Source: Bacillota bacterium (GTDB lineage Bacteria > Bacillota > Dehalobacteriia > UBA4068 > UBA4997). From it: a DNA stretch of 64,000 nucleotides. The position numbers and the translations under genes are program-made. Under the pieces are notes generated by a model. That model ran no database searches, had not been told where the DNA came from, and saw nothing but the letters and a program-made list of their open reading frames with translations. The stretch is from assembly GCA_017397935.1 (NCBI GenBank), contig JAFQHN010000016.1:1-64000 (forward strand). The letters are read 5' to 3'. Positions 45,641 through 54,461 of this stretch are shown here, in pieces. Within the stretch, counting starts at the first letter, position 1. Every line of letters begins with the position of its first letter.

Positions 45641-45806
45641 AATTTCACTCCATCTATTAAATATTTCTGATATTTTCAATAAAACAACTGTAAATTATGA
45701 TAATTCGCCGCCCGGCCGCAAAATCCTTTTTGCCACACTTTTCCATTAAGATTTTCTATGCCCCAGCATCGCGGTCAATTTTCCATCCAGCCTTTTGTTC
45801 AAATTA

Positions 45807-45835
45807 TTGCGGTTTAAGCAGGCATTTGATATAAT
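45807..45835 (+). promoter_or_regulatory. Promoter of the plus-strand membrane protein gene
   Basis: -35 TTGCGG (45807-45812), 17-base spacer, -10 TATAAT (45830-45835), TG one base upstream. Confidence 0.8.
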
Positions 45836-45872
45836 ATGATGAACAAAAAGCATTAAATTAGGAGAATAATTT

Positions 45873-46256
45873 ATGCATATTAAAAAACTGCTGATTACAG
45901 CTTTGTCAGCCCTTATTCTTGCGTTAATTCTAATTGCCGGGATTATGTGGCGCACCACTTCTGCCCCAACCGAAATCCTGACTTCTTCCTCGGAAGATGG
46001 CAATTATAGCTTAACTATTTATATGATTGGAGAACCGGAGTGGCCGTTTGGCCCAACCCATTGTCGTTGTGATTTATTCCTCAATGACAAGAAACTTATT
46101 GAGCATCAGTTTTCGATTCAAAATGATGGTGCAATTGCCAACGAAAGCAATTTTGAAATCATCTGGAATACTGATAGCGCATTGCTAATTGTATCCGGTT
46201 CCGAACAAAGTGACGCAGTTCATCTATTAAATTTCGACGGAACAATTGAACAGTAA
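45873..46256 (+). CDS. Small exported or membrane-anchored protein, function unknown
   Basis: The 127-residue protein has one N-terminal hydrophobic segment (about 6-26) and a beta-rich outer domain (NYSLTIYMIG, EPEWPFGPTHCRCDLFLN, NFEIIWNTDSALLIVSG). I recognise the style from small secreted Firmicutes proteins but no function. AGGAG is eight bases before the ATG and a good promoter precedes it. It is AT-rich, on the opposite strand to about 20 kb of neighbours, and splits the carboxypeptidase and ymxG genes, so it may be an insertion. Confidence 0.75.
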   Translation: MHIKKLLITALSALILALILIAGIMWRTTSAPTEILTSSSEDGNYSLTIYMIGEPEWPFGPTHCRCDLFLNDKKLIEHQFSIQNDGAIANESNFEIIWNTDSALLIVSGSEQSDAVHLLNFDGTIEQ

Positions 46257-46297
46257 CAGTCACCACTCCAATTCTTCACTCCATTCCGCCCAACGCA

Positions 46298-46330
46298 AAC
46301 CTCCCTCTGCCATTTAGACAAAGGGAGGTT
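46298..46330. terminator. Stem-loop between convergent genes, possible terminator
   Basis: Nine-pair stem AACCTCCCT (46298-46306) / AGGGAGGTT (46322-46330). Neither side is followed by a clear T tract, so termination is uncertain. Confidence 0.45.
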
Positions 46331-46349
46331 CTGCTATACCCCAAATCCG

Positions 46350-46431
46350 GCCGCCGCCATCCTAAACAACTCTCCCTCACGATAACACCGGCCGCACTTC
46401 TCCTTGCCAACTTTCCATTACGATAACACCG
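46350..46431. repeat. Two tandem 41-bp imperfect repeats
   Basis: Copies at 46350-46390 and 46391-46431 agree at about 30 of 41 positions, with the ends gccgc and acgataacaccg identical. They lie just downstream of the carboxypeptidase stop. Confidence 0.75.
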
Positions 46432-46445
46432 ATTGCCGTTCTTTT

Positions 46446-47588
46446 TTATTTAACTTCTCCCGTCAGCCGCCCCCAAAACATCTGCCATCTGCTTGGTTGA
46501 TATTCCGCTGCCGCCAGCAAATTTACCTGCCCCAGGCACTCCTCATCACCGTAAAAATACACCGTACCCAACACATCGCCCACCTTTATCGGGGATAACT
46601 CCGGCAGCTTGCACCATGCAAATTCCGTCCGCAGTTCAACATCGGGCGTACCGTTATCCACCGGCAAAGTCAGCCACAAATCCGTCGCCGCCTGCACCGC
46701 AATCTCCTCCCCGTCAGCCGTCGGCCATGCTCCCAAAACCTGCCCCTGCCGCACCACACAGCAGTTAACAAACCGGTCCACTCCCCAATTCAGCAGCCGC
46801 AGAGAATCCTCGTAACGGTCGCCGCTATGCAGCACCACGGCAATCAGGCTGCGCCCGTCACGCTCCATAGAGCTCACCAGACAGGCCCCCGCCGCATCGG
46901 TTGTGCCGGTTTTTATCCCCGTAATATGTTTGTCCATTTGCAGCAGCTTGTTGGTGTTTTTCAGTTTGCGGTTATAGCTGCCGCCCTCCATCACGCCGTA
47001 AACGCTGCCCACGCGCGCCGCAAAATTCGGGTTCTGCATAGCCACCCGCGCCAGCACAGCCAAATCATAACAGCTCATGCTGTGCCCCTCGGCCGGCAGT
47101 CCGTTGGTGTTCAGCAGGTTTGCCCCTGCCGCCCCCAAAACCGCCGCTTTCAGGTTCATCAGCCGCACAAAAAAAGGCTCGCTGCCCACCGCCCCCTCGG
47201 CCAGCGCAAAACACGCATCATTGGCCGATTTAAGCAGCGCCGCATCCAACAACTCGCCCATGGCAAAACGCTCACCGGCCAACAGGCCTGCGCTGCTTTC
47301 GCCCACCGCCGCTGCCTGCGCCGTCACCTCCGCCACCCGGTCCGGCGGCGCAATATCCAAACACAGCAGCGCCGTCAAAATCTTGGTGGTGCTGGCCGGC
47401 GGCAGCTGCTCATAACCGTCCTTCTGCCACAAAACCTGCCCCGTTTGCGCGTCCAGCAGCAACGCCGCCTTGGCGCTCACCTTTACTGCCGATTCCTCCT
47501 CGGCTGCCCACACCTCAGACGGCAACGAAAAGCACAATATTACCACAATTGCCGCCCAAAACCCTGACTTTCTCAATATTATCACCAC
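46446..47588 (-). CDS. dacF: D-alanyl-D-alanine carboxypeptidase (PBP5/DacF type)
   Basis: A serine DD-peptidase with SxxK S66-K69 (STTK), SxN S121-N123 (SAN) and KTG 226-228. An N-terminal signal peptide ends near VWA (residue 28), and a C-terminal domain may hold it at the membrane. It trims the terminal D-Ala from peptidoglycan stem peptides outside the membrane. The start is a GTG at 47586-47588; a TTG four codons later is also possible. A sigma-F-like site upstream and the sporulation neighbours favour DacF over a vegetative DacA, but this is inference. Confidence 0.88.
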   Translation of the reverse strand: MVIILRKSGFWAAIVVILCFSLPSEVWAAEEESAVKVSAKAALLLDAQTGQVLWQKDGYEQLPPASTTKILTALLCLDIAPPDRVAEVTAQAAAVGESSAGLLAGERFAMGELLDAALLKSANDACFALAEGAVGSEPFFVRLMNLKAAVLGAAGANLLNTNGLPAEGHSMSCYDLAVLARVAMQNPNFAARVGSVYGVMEGGSYNRKLKNTNKLLQMDKHITGIKTGTTDAAGACLVSSMERDGRSLIAVVLHSGDRYEDSLRLLNWGVDRFVNCCVVRQGQVLGAWPTADGEEIAVQAATDLWLTLPVDNGTPDVELRTEFAWCKLPELSPIKVGDVLGTVYFYGDEECLGQVNLLAAAEYQPSRWQMFWGRLTGEVK

Positions 47589-47646
47589 TTTTATCCAATT
47601 TGAGCCATATATTTTGTCCTAATCCCCCACCAGACACATCTTCACA

Positions 47647-47676
47647 CATTTTCCCCACGATTGCCAACCCTTACCC
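47647..47676 (-). promoter_or_regulatory. Possible sigma-F promoter of the dacF-like gene
   Basis: On the minus strand GGGTA (47672-47676), 15 bases, GGGGAAAATG (47647-47656). The -10 fits the Bacillus sigma-F pattern GGnnAnAnTR completely; the -35 fits GywTA at three of five. The rest of the 47.59-47.81 kb gap shows nothing else. Confidence 0.3.
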
Positions 47677-47805
47677 ATTTCCTCCACGCCACTTCCGCTT
47701 GCGATAACCACCTATCCACAGAAAATCCGCCGATTTCTCAACATCAACACCACTTACACCTAATTTTCTCTTAAAATCCCGTCACATTACCCCACCACAT
47801 ACACA

Positions 47806-48537
47806 TTATTCACTTTTCTGCCGTGTCAGATTTTCCGCCACCGTGCAGCAGCTTAACCCCTTCGCCGCCAGCTCCGGCAGCAATACTTTCAGCGCCGCCA
47901 CCGAAATCTCAGTCGGGCTTATCGTCACAAAACTGCCGGCCTCGGCCTGCTGCAAAACCTCCGCAATAATCTCCTCGGCCTTTTCCGCCTGCCAGTCCCC
48001 GGAATCCACACCGCCCAGCACAAAAATCAAGCCCAGTTCGGCCGCCGCCTTACGCACATCATCGGCCGCCACACCGTTCTCCGGCAAAAATAACAGCGGC
48101 ACCTCGCCCGTCGCCTCGGTCAGCAAGGCAGCAGCCTCCGCCATATCCGCCTTAACATCATCCCCGTCACCGGATGCCCCCAGCACCCCCAACTGATGCC
48201 CGCCTGCCTGCAAAGACAGCAACAATTCGTTCTGCCTGGCCGCAAACTCCCGCCCGATGAAGAAAGTCGCCTTGGCGTGGTTTTCCGCCAGCACCGATAA
48301 CATCTGCCGCAAAATTTGTTCATCAGCCTCAGCCGGCACCTGCACCAGCCAACTTACCGCCCCATTCTCCGCCTCGCCGGACGAAAAAACCGGCGCACCG
48401 CCATCCAAACCGGCACTCACCCACTCACTCACCTGCTCATTTTGCCCCAAAAGCTGCGCCGTAGCCAAAATCATCAACACCACCGCCAGCGCCGATAATC
48501 TGACCAGCCACCGCCGTGGCAGAAAAAAAGTCCTCAT
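47806..48537 (-). CDS. Degenerate polysaccharide-deacetylase-fold protein (YlxY position)
   Basis: A 243-residue protein with an N-terminal membrane segment (about 12-32) and a NodB-like domain recognisable by ATFFIGREFAARQNELLLSL, AGGHQLG and LFLPENGV. The catalytic motifs are lost: the TFDDGP segment is replaced by SWLVQVP, the metal-binding HSxxH is replaced by GVLGASGD, and the RPPYG loop by LPENG. It should not be an active metal deacetylase. It stands next to pnp where ylxY lies in other spore formers. The ATG at 48535-48537 has a GGGGGTGG site; a longer upstream start overlaps the pnp terminator. Confidence 0.72.
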   Translation of the reverse strand: MRTFFLPRRWLVRLSALAVVLMILATAQLLGQNEQVSEWVSAGLDGGAPVFSSGEAENGAVSWLVQVPAEADEQILRQMLSVLAENHAKATFFIGREFAARQNELLLSLQAGGHQLGVLGASGDGDDVKADMAEAAALLTEATGEVPLLFLPENGVAADDVRKAAAELGLIFVLGGVDSGDWQAEKAEEIIAEVLQQAEAGSFVTISPTEISVAALKVLLPELAAKGLSCCTVAENLTRQKSE

Positions 48538-48554
48538 CCAAGCCACCCCCAAGC

Positions 48555-48599
48555 ACAAAAAAACTCTCATAAGCCTTGTATCAAAGCCTATGAGAGTTT
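48555..48599 (-). terminator. Terminator after pnp
   Basis: A long stem (AAACTCTCATAGGC / GCTTATGAGAGTTT on minus, 48561-48599) is followed by T7. The plus strand also reads into T7, so it may work both ways. Confidence 0.9.
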
Positions 48600-48630
48600 G
48601 TATTTTTTTATGCTTTTTCAGCCTGCCAAA

Positions 48631-50757
48631 TTACAGGGTGGCCTTGCGGGACAGCTTGATCTTGCCCTGCTGGTCGATACCGATAACCTTAACGGTCAGC
48701 ATATCGCCCTCATTACAAATATCCTCAACCTTGCCCACGCGGGACTTGTCCAGCTCAGAGATATGAACCATACCCTCTTTGCCCTTGCCGCCAAACACAC
48801 CGGGCAAAATTTCCACAAAAGCGCCAAATTCCTTAATGCCAACCACCTTGCCGGTGTAAACCTCACCCACCACGGGCTCGGCCACAATCGCCTCAATGAT
48901 CTGCTTGGCCTTCAAGCCGGCCTCAGAATCCACACTGGCAATAGCAACAGTGCCGTTATCGTCAATATCCACCTGGGCACCGGTTTCCTCCACGATCTTC
49001 TTGATAACCTTGCCGCCCGAACCAATAACCTCACGGATTTTATCGGGATGAATAGACATCGAGATAATTCTGGGAGCATTCTTGGAAATATCTTTTCTGG
49101 GTTCGGCAATGCATTCCAGCATCTTACCCAGAATAAACGCTCTGCCTTCCTTGGCCTGTGCCAATGCGACAGTCAGAATTTCCTTGTTGATACCGGCAAT
49201 CTTAATGTCCATCTGGATAGCGGTCACGCCGTTTTTGGTACCGGCAACCTTAAAGTCCATATCGCCCAAAAAGTCTTCCATGCCCTGAATATCGGTCAGA
49301 ATAGTCATATTCTCGCCGTCGCTGATAAGGCCCATCGCCACACCGGAAACAGGCGCGGAAATCGGCACACCGGCAGCCATCAGGCTCATGGTGCTGGAAC
49401 ATACAGACGCCATAGAGGTAGAGCCGTTGCTCTCAATAGCCTCGGATACCATACGCAGGGTATAAGGGAACTCCTCAGGTCCGGGGATAACAGGCTCCAA
49501 AGCGCGTTCAGCCAGCGCACCGTGGCCAATCTCACGACGGCCGGGACCACGCATGGGGCGAGTTTCGCCGGTGCTGTACGGCGGGAAGTTGTACTGATGC
49601 ATATAACGCTTGGAGGTTTCCAGACCCAAACCGTCCAAAGTCTGCGCCTCGCTCAAAGTGCCCAGAGTACAAATGTTCAGCACCTGCGTCTGGCCGCGGG
49701 TGAACAGAGAAGAACCGTGTACCTTGCCCAGAATATCCACCTCACAGGTGATGGGGCGTACTTCGTTCAGCGCACGGCCGTCAATACGCAGCTTGTCGCG
49801 CGCAATCATGGTGCGGAAGACATCCTTCTCCATCTTATCAATAAATTTAGCAATTACGCCCTGCACATCGGCATATTCCTCGCCGGAGAAACGCTCGGCA
49901 ATAGCAGCCTTGGTGCCTTCCAGCAAATCTTCACGCTCCTGCTTGGGCAATTTCTCAACAGCGCACTTGGTTACGGCAGCAGCCAGCTCGTCCTTATAAG
50001 CCATAATGGCGGCTTCCAGCTCGGCGTTCACGTGCTCTTCCTCAAAAACTTCCTTCTCCTTGGCCAGACCCATAGCCAGCGCCTCGGCACGGAACTCCTC
50101 GATGAAAGCAACAATGCGCTTAATTTCCTCATGTGCGGTCAAAATAGCATCCAGAATAGTTTCTTCCGGAATCTCGGCAGCACCTGCCTCCACCATCATA
50201 ATGGCATCTTTGGTACCGGCCACCGCAATATGCATTACGCTGCGTTCCTTCTGCTCAACGGTGGGGTTGATAACAAACTCGCCGTCCACCATACCCATAA
50301 TAACGCCGGCAATCGGGCCGTTAAAGGGTGCGTGAGAGATATGCAAAGCCGCAGATGCGCCGCACATAGCGGTAATTTCCGGCGGGCAATCCTGCTCCAC
50401 CGAAAGAATGGTGGCAATAACCTGAACATCCTTGCGATAAGCCTTGGGGAACAAGGGGCGCAGCGGACGGTCAATCAAGCGGGCGTTCAAAATCGCCTGA
50501 TTGCTGGCGCGGCCTTCGCGGCGGATAAAACCACCGGGAATTTTACCCACGGCGTACATTTTCTCTTCATAATCAACAGTCAGCGGGAAGAAGTCAATAC
50601 CGTCCTTGGCTTTGGCAGCCACGGTAGCGGTCGCCAAAACAGCAGTTTCGCCATAAGTTACAAAAACCGCACCGCTGGCCTGTTTGGCCATTCTGCCTGT
50701 TTCAAAGGTCAGCGTTCTGCCGCCGACTTCCAGGCTTTTTCTCAAAATTTCTGTCAT
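48631..50757 (-). CDS. pnp: Polynucleotide phosphorylase
   Basis: Two RNase PH domains, a KH domain ([21 protein letters not shown]) and a C-terminal S1 domain ([18 protein letters not shown]) make the standard 708-residue enzyme. It degrades RNA 3' to 5' using phosphate. Two adjacent ATGs follow AGGAGG; the second (50755-50757) has the better spacing. In most relatives rpsO lies just before pnp; here frr does, so rpsO is elsewhere. Confidence 0.97.
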   Translation of the reverse strand: MTEILRKSLEVGGRTLTFETGRMAKQASGAVFVTYGETAVLATATVAAKAKDGIDFFPLTVDYEEKMYAVGKIPGGFIRREGRASNQAILNARLIDRPLRPLFPKAYRKDVQVIATILSVEQDCPPEITAMCGASAALHISHAPFNGPIAGVIMGMVDGEFVINPTVEQKERSVMHIAVAGTKDAIMMVEAGAAEIPEETILDAILTAHEEIKRIVAFIEEFRAEALAMGLAKEKEVFEEEHVNAELEAAIMAYKDELAAAVTKCAVEKLPKQEREDLLEGTKAAIAERFSGEEYADVQGVIAKFIDKMEKDVFRTMIARDKLRIDGRALNEVRPITCEVDILGKVHGSSLFTRGQTQVLNICTLGTLSEAQTLDGLGLETSKRYMHQYNFPPYSTGETRPMRGPGRREIGHGALAERALEPVIPGPEEFPYTLRMVSEAIESNGSTSMASVCSSTMSLMAAGVPISAPVSGVAMGLISDGENMTILTDIQGMEDFLGDMDFKVAGTKNGVTAIQMDIKIAGINKEILTVALAQAKEGRAFILGKMLECIAEPRKDISKNAPRIISMSIHPDKIREVIGSGGKVIKKIVEETGAQVDIDDNGTVAIASVDSEAGLKAKQIIEAIVAEPVVGEVYTGKVVGIKEFGAFVEILPGVFGGKGKEGMVHISELDKSRVGKVEDICNEGDMLTVKVIGIDQQGKIKLSRKATL

Positions 50758-50867
50758 CATTTCCTCCTGAAAATCTCTGCATATATACCTTGTAGTTTAC
50801 CAGAATTCATTTCGACATATAGTTGGGTTTTCCTGCCATAAGCAGCATTTTTTCTCGCCCGGGCGGC

Positions 50868-50902
50868 AGAAAAAAGCCGGCTCACCCCTCCGGTTTGCCG
50901 GC
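50868..50902 (-). terminator. Terminator after frr
   Basis: GCCGGC (50902-50897 on minus) pairs with GCCGGC (50881-50876), followed by T6. Confidence 0.85.
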
Positions 50903-50948
50903 CCAATCTTCAAATCATGCAATTCCTCAGGCAAAAGTCAGGCGGAGA

Positions 50949-51509
50949 TTAAACCTCCATAATGTCCTTTTCCTTTTTCTTCAAGGTTTCGTCAATTTTC
51001 TTAACAATATCGTCGGTCAGCTTCTGGGATTTTTCCAGTGCCTTCTTCACATCGTCCTCCGATACCTCGCCCTGCTTCTCCACCGCTTTCAGCTTATCAT
51101 TGATGTCACGGCGAATATTACGCACGGCAACCTTGGCCTCCTCAGCACGTTTGCCACAGTTCTTAACCAGCTCCTTGCGGCGCTCCTCGGTCAGCGGCGG
51201 AATAGCCAAACGAATAACCACACCGTCATTGGTGGGGTTGATGCCCAAATCCGAGGTATTGATAGCCTTCTCAATAGCGGAAATCATGCTGCGGTCCCAA
51301 GGCTGAACAGCCAGCAGTCTGGCCTCCGGCACCGAGATAGTAGCCATCTGCGCAATCGGGGTGGGAGAACCGTAATAATCTACGGTAATTTTCTCCAAAA
51401 TTGCAGGGTCGGCACGGCCCACACGCATTACCGAGAAATCATGGCACATATTCTCATAAGTTTTGTGCATTTTTTCTTCCGAAGTTTTCAAAAGTTCACT
51501 GATTGGCAT
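50949..51509 (-). CDS. frr: Ribosome recycling factor
   Basis: The 186-residue protein has the RRF signatures VMRVGRADPAILEKITVDYYG and LAIPPLTEERRKELVK. With EF-G it splits the post-termination ribosome. Its ATG overlaps the pyrH stop by one base (TAATG), so translation is coupled. In relatives uppS normally follows; here the terminator and then pnp follow. Confidence 0.97.
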   Translation of the reverse strand: MPISELLKTSEEKMHKTYENMCHDFSVMRVGRADPAILEKITVDYYGSPTPIAQMATISVPEARLLAVQPWDRSMISAIEKAINTSDLGINPTNDGVVIRLAIPPLTEERRKELVKNCGKRAEEAKVAVRNIRRDINDKLKAVEKQGEVSEDDVKKALEKSQKLTDDIVKKIDETLKKKEKDIMEV

Positions 51510-52234
51510 TACTTTGCACCTCCAACAATCGTACCTATCCGTTCGCCCTTAACCACGCGCATGATATTACCGGGTGTCTCCAAATTGAAAACCACCAGCG
51601 GAATACCGTTATCCATGCACAACGATGCCGCCGTGCTGTCCATAACCTGCAAGCCCTGATTAAGCACTTCCAGAAAATCCAGAGTTTCATATTTTTTGGC
51701 GTTGGGGTTCAGCTTCGGGTCGCTGTCATAAACCCCGTCCACGCCTTTTTTAGCCATCAAAATCGCATCGGCCTCCATCTCGGCTGCCCGCAAAGCCGCG
51801 GTAGTATCAGTAGAGAAATACGGGTTGCCGGTGCCGGCCGCAAAAATCACCACGCGGCCCTTCTCCAAATGCCTGATTGCACGGCGGCGAATATAAGGCT
51901 CAGCAAACTGGCGCATCTCCACCGAGGACTGCACACGGGTCACCACATCAATGCCCTCCAACGCATCCTGCAAAGCCAAAGCGTTCATCACCGTGGCCAA
52001 CATACCCATATAATCGGCAGTTGCTCTGTCCATACCCTTGGCCGATCCGGAAGCACCACGCCAAATGTTGCCGCCGCCCACCACCAGGGCAACCTCCAAA
52101 CCCAGCGCACACACATCCTTAATCTGCTGTGCAATAGATTGAATGGTCTCCGGGTCAATACCAAAACCCTGTGCGCCGGCCAAAGCCTCGCCCGAGAGTT
52201 TCAGCACCACTCTGTTGTATTTCAAATTAGTCAT
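51509..52234 (-). CDS. pyrH: UMP kinase
   Basis: An amino-acid-kinase-fold UMP kinase of 241 residues with [21 protein letters not shown] and the [13 protein letters not shown] segment. It makes UDP. The ATG at 52232-52234 has GGAGG six bases upstream; the 33 codons further upstream in frame run through the promoter. It is the first gene of pyrH-frr. Confidence 0.97.
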   Translation of the reverse strand: MTNLKYNRVVLKLSGEALAGAQGFGIDPETIQSIAQQIKDVCALGLEVALVVGGGNIWRGASGSAKGMDRATADYMGMLATVMNALALQDALEGIDVVTRVQSSVEMRQFAEPYIRRRAIRHLEKGRVVIFAAGTGNPYFSTDTTAALRAAEMEADAILMAKKGVDGVYDSDPKLNPNAKKYETLDFLEVLNQGLQVMDSTAASLCMDNGIPLVVFNLETPGNIMRVVKGERIGTIVGGAK

Positions 52235-52291
52235 AATAATCCTCCATCTGCCCAATCCACGGGGCAAATTCAGCATCATATTTTCTATCGC

Positions 52292-52321
52292 ATTATAGCA
52301 TATTTGGCAGTTATTTGGCAA
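52292..52321 (-). promoter_or_regulatory. Promoter of pyrH-frr
   Basis: -35 TTGCCA (52316-52321), 18-base spacer, -10 TATAAT (52292-52297), TG one base upstream. Confidence 0.8.
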
Positions 52322-52370
52322 GGTGCAAAACAAATATCTTCATAATTATGTGCGTACAAAAATCTGCATA

Positions 52371-52400
52371 CAAAAAAGGCGCAGGATACCCCACGCCTTT
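52371..52400 (-). terminator. Terminator after tsf
   Basis: AAAGGCG (52400-52394 on minus) pairs with CGCCTTT (52381-52375), followed by T6. Confidence 0.85.
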
Positions 52401-52446
52401 CTCAGTACATTTTAATAAGCCTTAGTGATAAGCCTTGGTGATAAGC

Positions 52447-53358
52447 TTACTGAGCGGTCATCTTGGCAACCTCGGCAGCCAAGTCGTCAACCTTCTTCTC
52501 AATGCCTTCGCCAACTTCGTATCTTACGAAGCTCTTAACAGCCAGCTCGCAGCCGGCAGCTTTGGCAATCTGCTTAACATATTCAGCAACGGTGATGTCG
52601 CCGTCCTTAACAAATTTCTGCTCCATCAGGCAGGTTTCCTTCAATTCTTTCTTCAAACGGCCAACCACCATCTTCTCAACGATTTCGGCGGGTTTGCCTT
52701 CGTTCAAGGCCTGCTGAACCAGGATTTTCTTTTCGCGTTCCAGATATTCCGGATCAACGCCGCTTTCATCAACAAACTGGGGGTTCATGGATGCAACCTG
52801 CATAGCCACGTCACGACCCATAGCCTTGATTACCTCAACGTCGCCGCCAACAGCAGCAAACTCAACCAAAGCACCGATTCTGCTGTTGCCATGAACATAG
52901 CCGGCAGCTACGCTGTCAGCAGCATCAATCTTGGCAAAACGACGCAGAGTCATGTTCTCGCCAATCTTGGCGATCTTAGCGGTCAATTCATCCTTAACGG
53001 TGCCTTCGCCCAGCTTGCATTCCAGCAGCTCGTCCACAGCAGCAACTTCGTTTTCCAAAGCAGCCTGTGCAATAGCGTCTACCATGCCAACAAACTCATC
53101 GTTCTTGGCAACAAAGTCGGTCTCGGCGTTAACCTCAACAATTACGCCCTGCTTGCCGTCAGCGGAGTATTTAATGGTAACAATACCCTCGGCAGCGATA
53201 CGGCCGGATTTCTTGGCAGCCTGAGACAGGCCCTTTTCACGCAGGAAATCAATAGCAGCTTCAAAATCACCGTTGGTTTCGGTCAAAGCCTTTTTGCAGT
53301 CCATCATGCCTGCGCCGGTTCTCTCACGCAGTTCTTTTACCATTGCTGCACTAATCAT
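52447..53358 (-). CDS. tsf: Elongation factor Ts
   Basis: The N-terminal UBA-like MVKELRERTGAGMMDCKKAL and the core dimerisation domain give a 303-residue EF-Ts, which recycles EF-Tu-GDP. AAGGAGG is nine bases before the ATG. It follows rpsB, but a strong hairpin-T terminator lies between the two, so it may depend on readthrough or an unseen promoter. Confidence 0.97.
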   Translation of the reverse strand: MISAAMVKELRERTGAGMMDCKKALTETNGDFEAAIDFLREKGLSQAAKKSGRIAAEGIVTIKYSADGKQGVIVEVNAETDFVAKNDEFVGMVDAIAQAALENEVAAVDELLECKLGEGTVKDELTAKIAKIGENMTLRRFAKIDAADSVAAGYVHGNSRIGALVEFAAVGGDVEVIKAMGRDVAMQVASMNPQFVDESGVDPEYLEREKKILVQQALNEGKPAEIVEKMVVGRLKKELKETCLMEQKFVKDGDITVAEYVKQIAKAAGCELAVKSFVRYEVGEGIEKKVDDLAAEVAKMTAQ

Positions 53359-53422
53359 TTGTAAATTCCTCCTTAGGTCAGTTATTTTATCAGTTATTTT
53401 CGGTTTTTTGCCGTAATCTTAT

Positions 53423-53459
53423 AAAAAAGAGGCAGCGAGGCAAGCCTCCCTACCTCTTT
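53423..53459 (-). terminator. Terminator or attenuator between rpsB and tsf
   Basis: A 14-position stem AGAGGTAGGGAGGC / GCCTCGCTGCCTCT with one mismatch and one wobble, two-base loop, then T6 on the minus strand. It would cut rpsB-tsf transcription unless read through. Confidence 0.8.
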
Positions 53460-53525
53460 TGCAAGGTTTATTGCAAGATCATTTACAATCCACGGCAAAA
53501 ATCACCGTTAAAACGCAATCAATGC

Positions 53526-54263
53526 TTACTCAGCAGCGGGTGCTTCCTCAACAGCCTCAGCCGGAGCCTCAGCCATGGATACGCCCTGGTTGCCTTCGAT
53601 AACAGCGTCAGCCATCTTACCGGTCAACAGTCTTACAGCGCGGATAGCGTCGTCGTTGCCGGGGATGGGATAATCGATTTCATCGGGGTCGCAGTTGGTG
53701 TCAACAATAGCCACAATCGGGATATTCAGGCGCTTTGCCTCAGCAACGGCAATGCGTTCCTTTCTGGGGTCAACGATGAACATAGCACCGGGCTGGCCCT
53801 TCATATCCTTAATACCACCCAGGAAGCGCTCCAATTTTTCCATTTCGTTCTTCAAAACAGAAACTTCCTTCTTGGGCAGCTTTTCAAAGGTGCCGTCCTC
53901 CTGCATTCTTTCCAGCTCACGCAGACGACGAATACGGGTCTGAATGGTCTTGAAGTTGGTCAGCATACCGCCCAGCCAACGCTCGTTAACATAATACATA
54001 CCGGCGCGCAAAGCTTCGTCCTTAATAGCCTCCTGAGCCTGCTTTTTGGTACCAACGAACAAAATGTCCTTGCCCTCAGCAGCCACAGACTTAATGAAAT
54101 TGTAAGCCTCGTCTACCTTGTGTACGGTCTTCTGCAAGTCGATGATGTAGATACCGTTTCTTTCGGTGAAGATGAAACGGGACATTTTGGGGTTCCATCT
54201 TCTGGTCTGGTGGCCGAAGTGTACGCCGGCCTCCAACAGCTGTTTCATAGAAATTACTGCCAT
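53526..54263 (-). CDS. rpsB: 30S ribosomal protein S2
   Basis: The 245-residue protein begins [19 protein letters not shown], with [17 protein letters not shown] and the [21 protein letters not shown] segment, all standard for S2. It ends in an acidic Ala/Glu tail. AAGGAGG is eight bases before the ATG at 54261-54263; an upstream in-frame stretch is leader. Confidence 0.97.
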   Translation of the reverse strand: MAVISMKQLLEAGVHFGHQTRRWNPKMSRFIFTERNGIYIIDLQKTVHKVDEAYNFIKSVAAEGKDILFVGTKKQAQEAIKDEALRAGMYYVNERWLGGMLTNFKTIQTRIRRLRELERMQEDGTFEKLPKKEVSVLKNEMEKLERFLGGIKDMKGQPGAMFIVDPRKERIAVAEAKRLNIPIVAIVDTNCDPDEIDYPIPGNDDAIRAVRLLTGKMADAVIEGNQGVSMAEAPAEAVEEAPAAE

Positions 54264-54386
54264 TTTTTCTTCCTCCTTTTGTTTAGCCTTCCGGCAGCTT
54301 CCAAAGCCCCGCATCCGCCACAAATTCATCATGCCGGACACTGGCGCGGCCAATTCGCCACCGTGATTATTTTTAAGCCGTTTGCT

Positions 54387-54415
54387 ATTATACCACATAA
54401 AAAGCCGCACCGCAA
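54387..54415 (-). promoter_or_regulatory. Promoter of rpsB, -35 inside the upstream terminator
   Basis: -35 TTGCGG (54410-54415), 17-base spacer, -10 TATAAT (54387-54392), TG one base upstream. The -35 and half the spacer are also the 3' arm and T tract of the terminator at 54399-54455. Confidence 0.82.
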
Positions 54416-54455
54416 GCATTTTTTTGCCAAATTTGCCTGCAATACGGCTTTTTTT
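54399..54455 (-). terminator. Terminator after the small ORF downstream of hslU
   Basis: On the minus strand AAAAGCCG pairs with CGGCTTTT, with an inner GCAGGCA / TGCTTGC stem, followed by T5 (54403-54399). The plus strand also ends in T7. Confidence 0.8.
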
Positions 54456-54461
54456 CAGATT

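Noticed and set aside
46261-46445. Protein-coding gene in the gap after the plus-strand exported protein
   Set aside because: Only a hairpin and a 41-bp tandem repeat are present; no ORF has a start and a ribosome site.
48598-50841. 747-codon plus-strand ORF antisense to pnp
   Set aside because: It mirrors the pnp gene, has no ribosome-binding site and reads as His/Asn/Leu-rich reverse-complement of GC-biased codons; pnp is full length.
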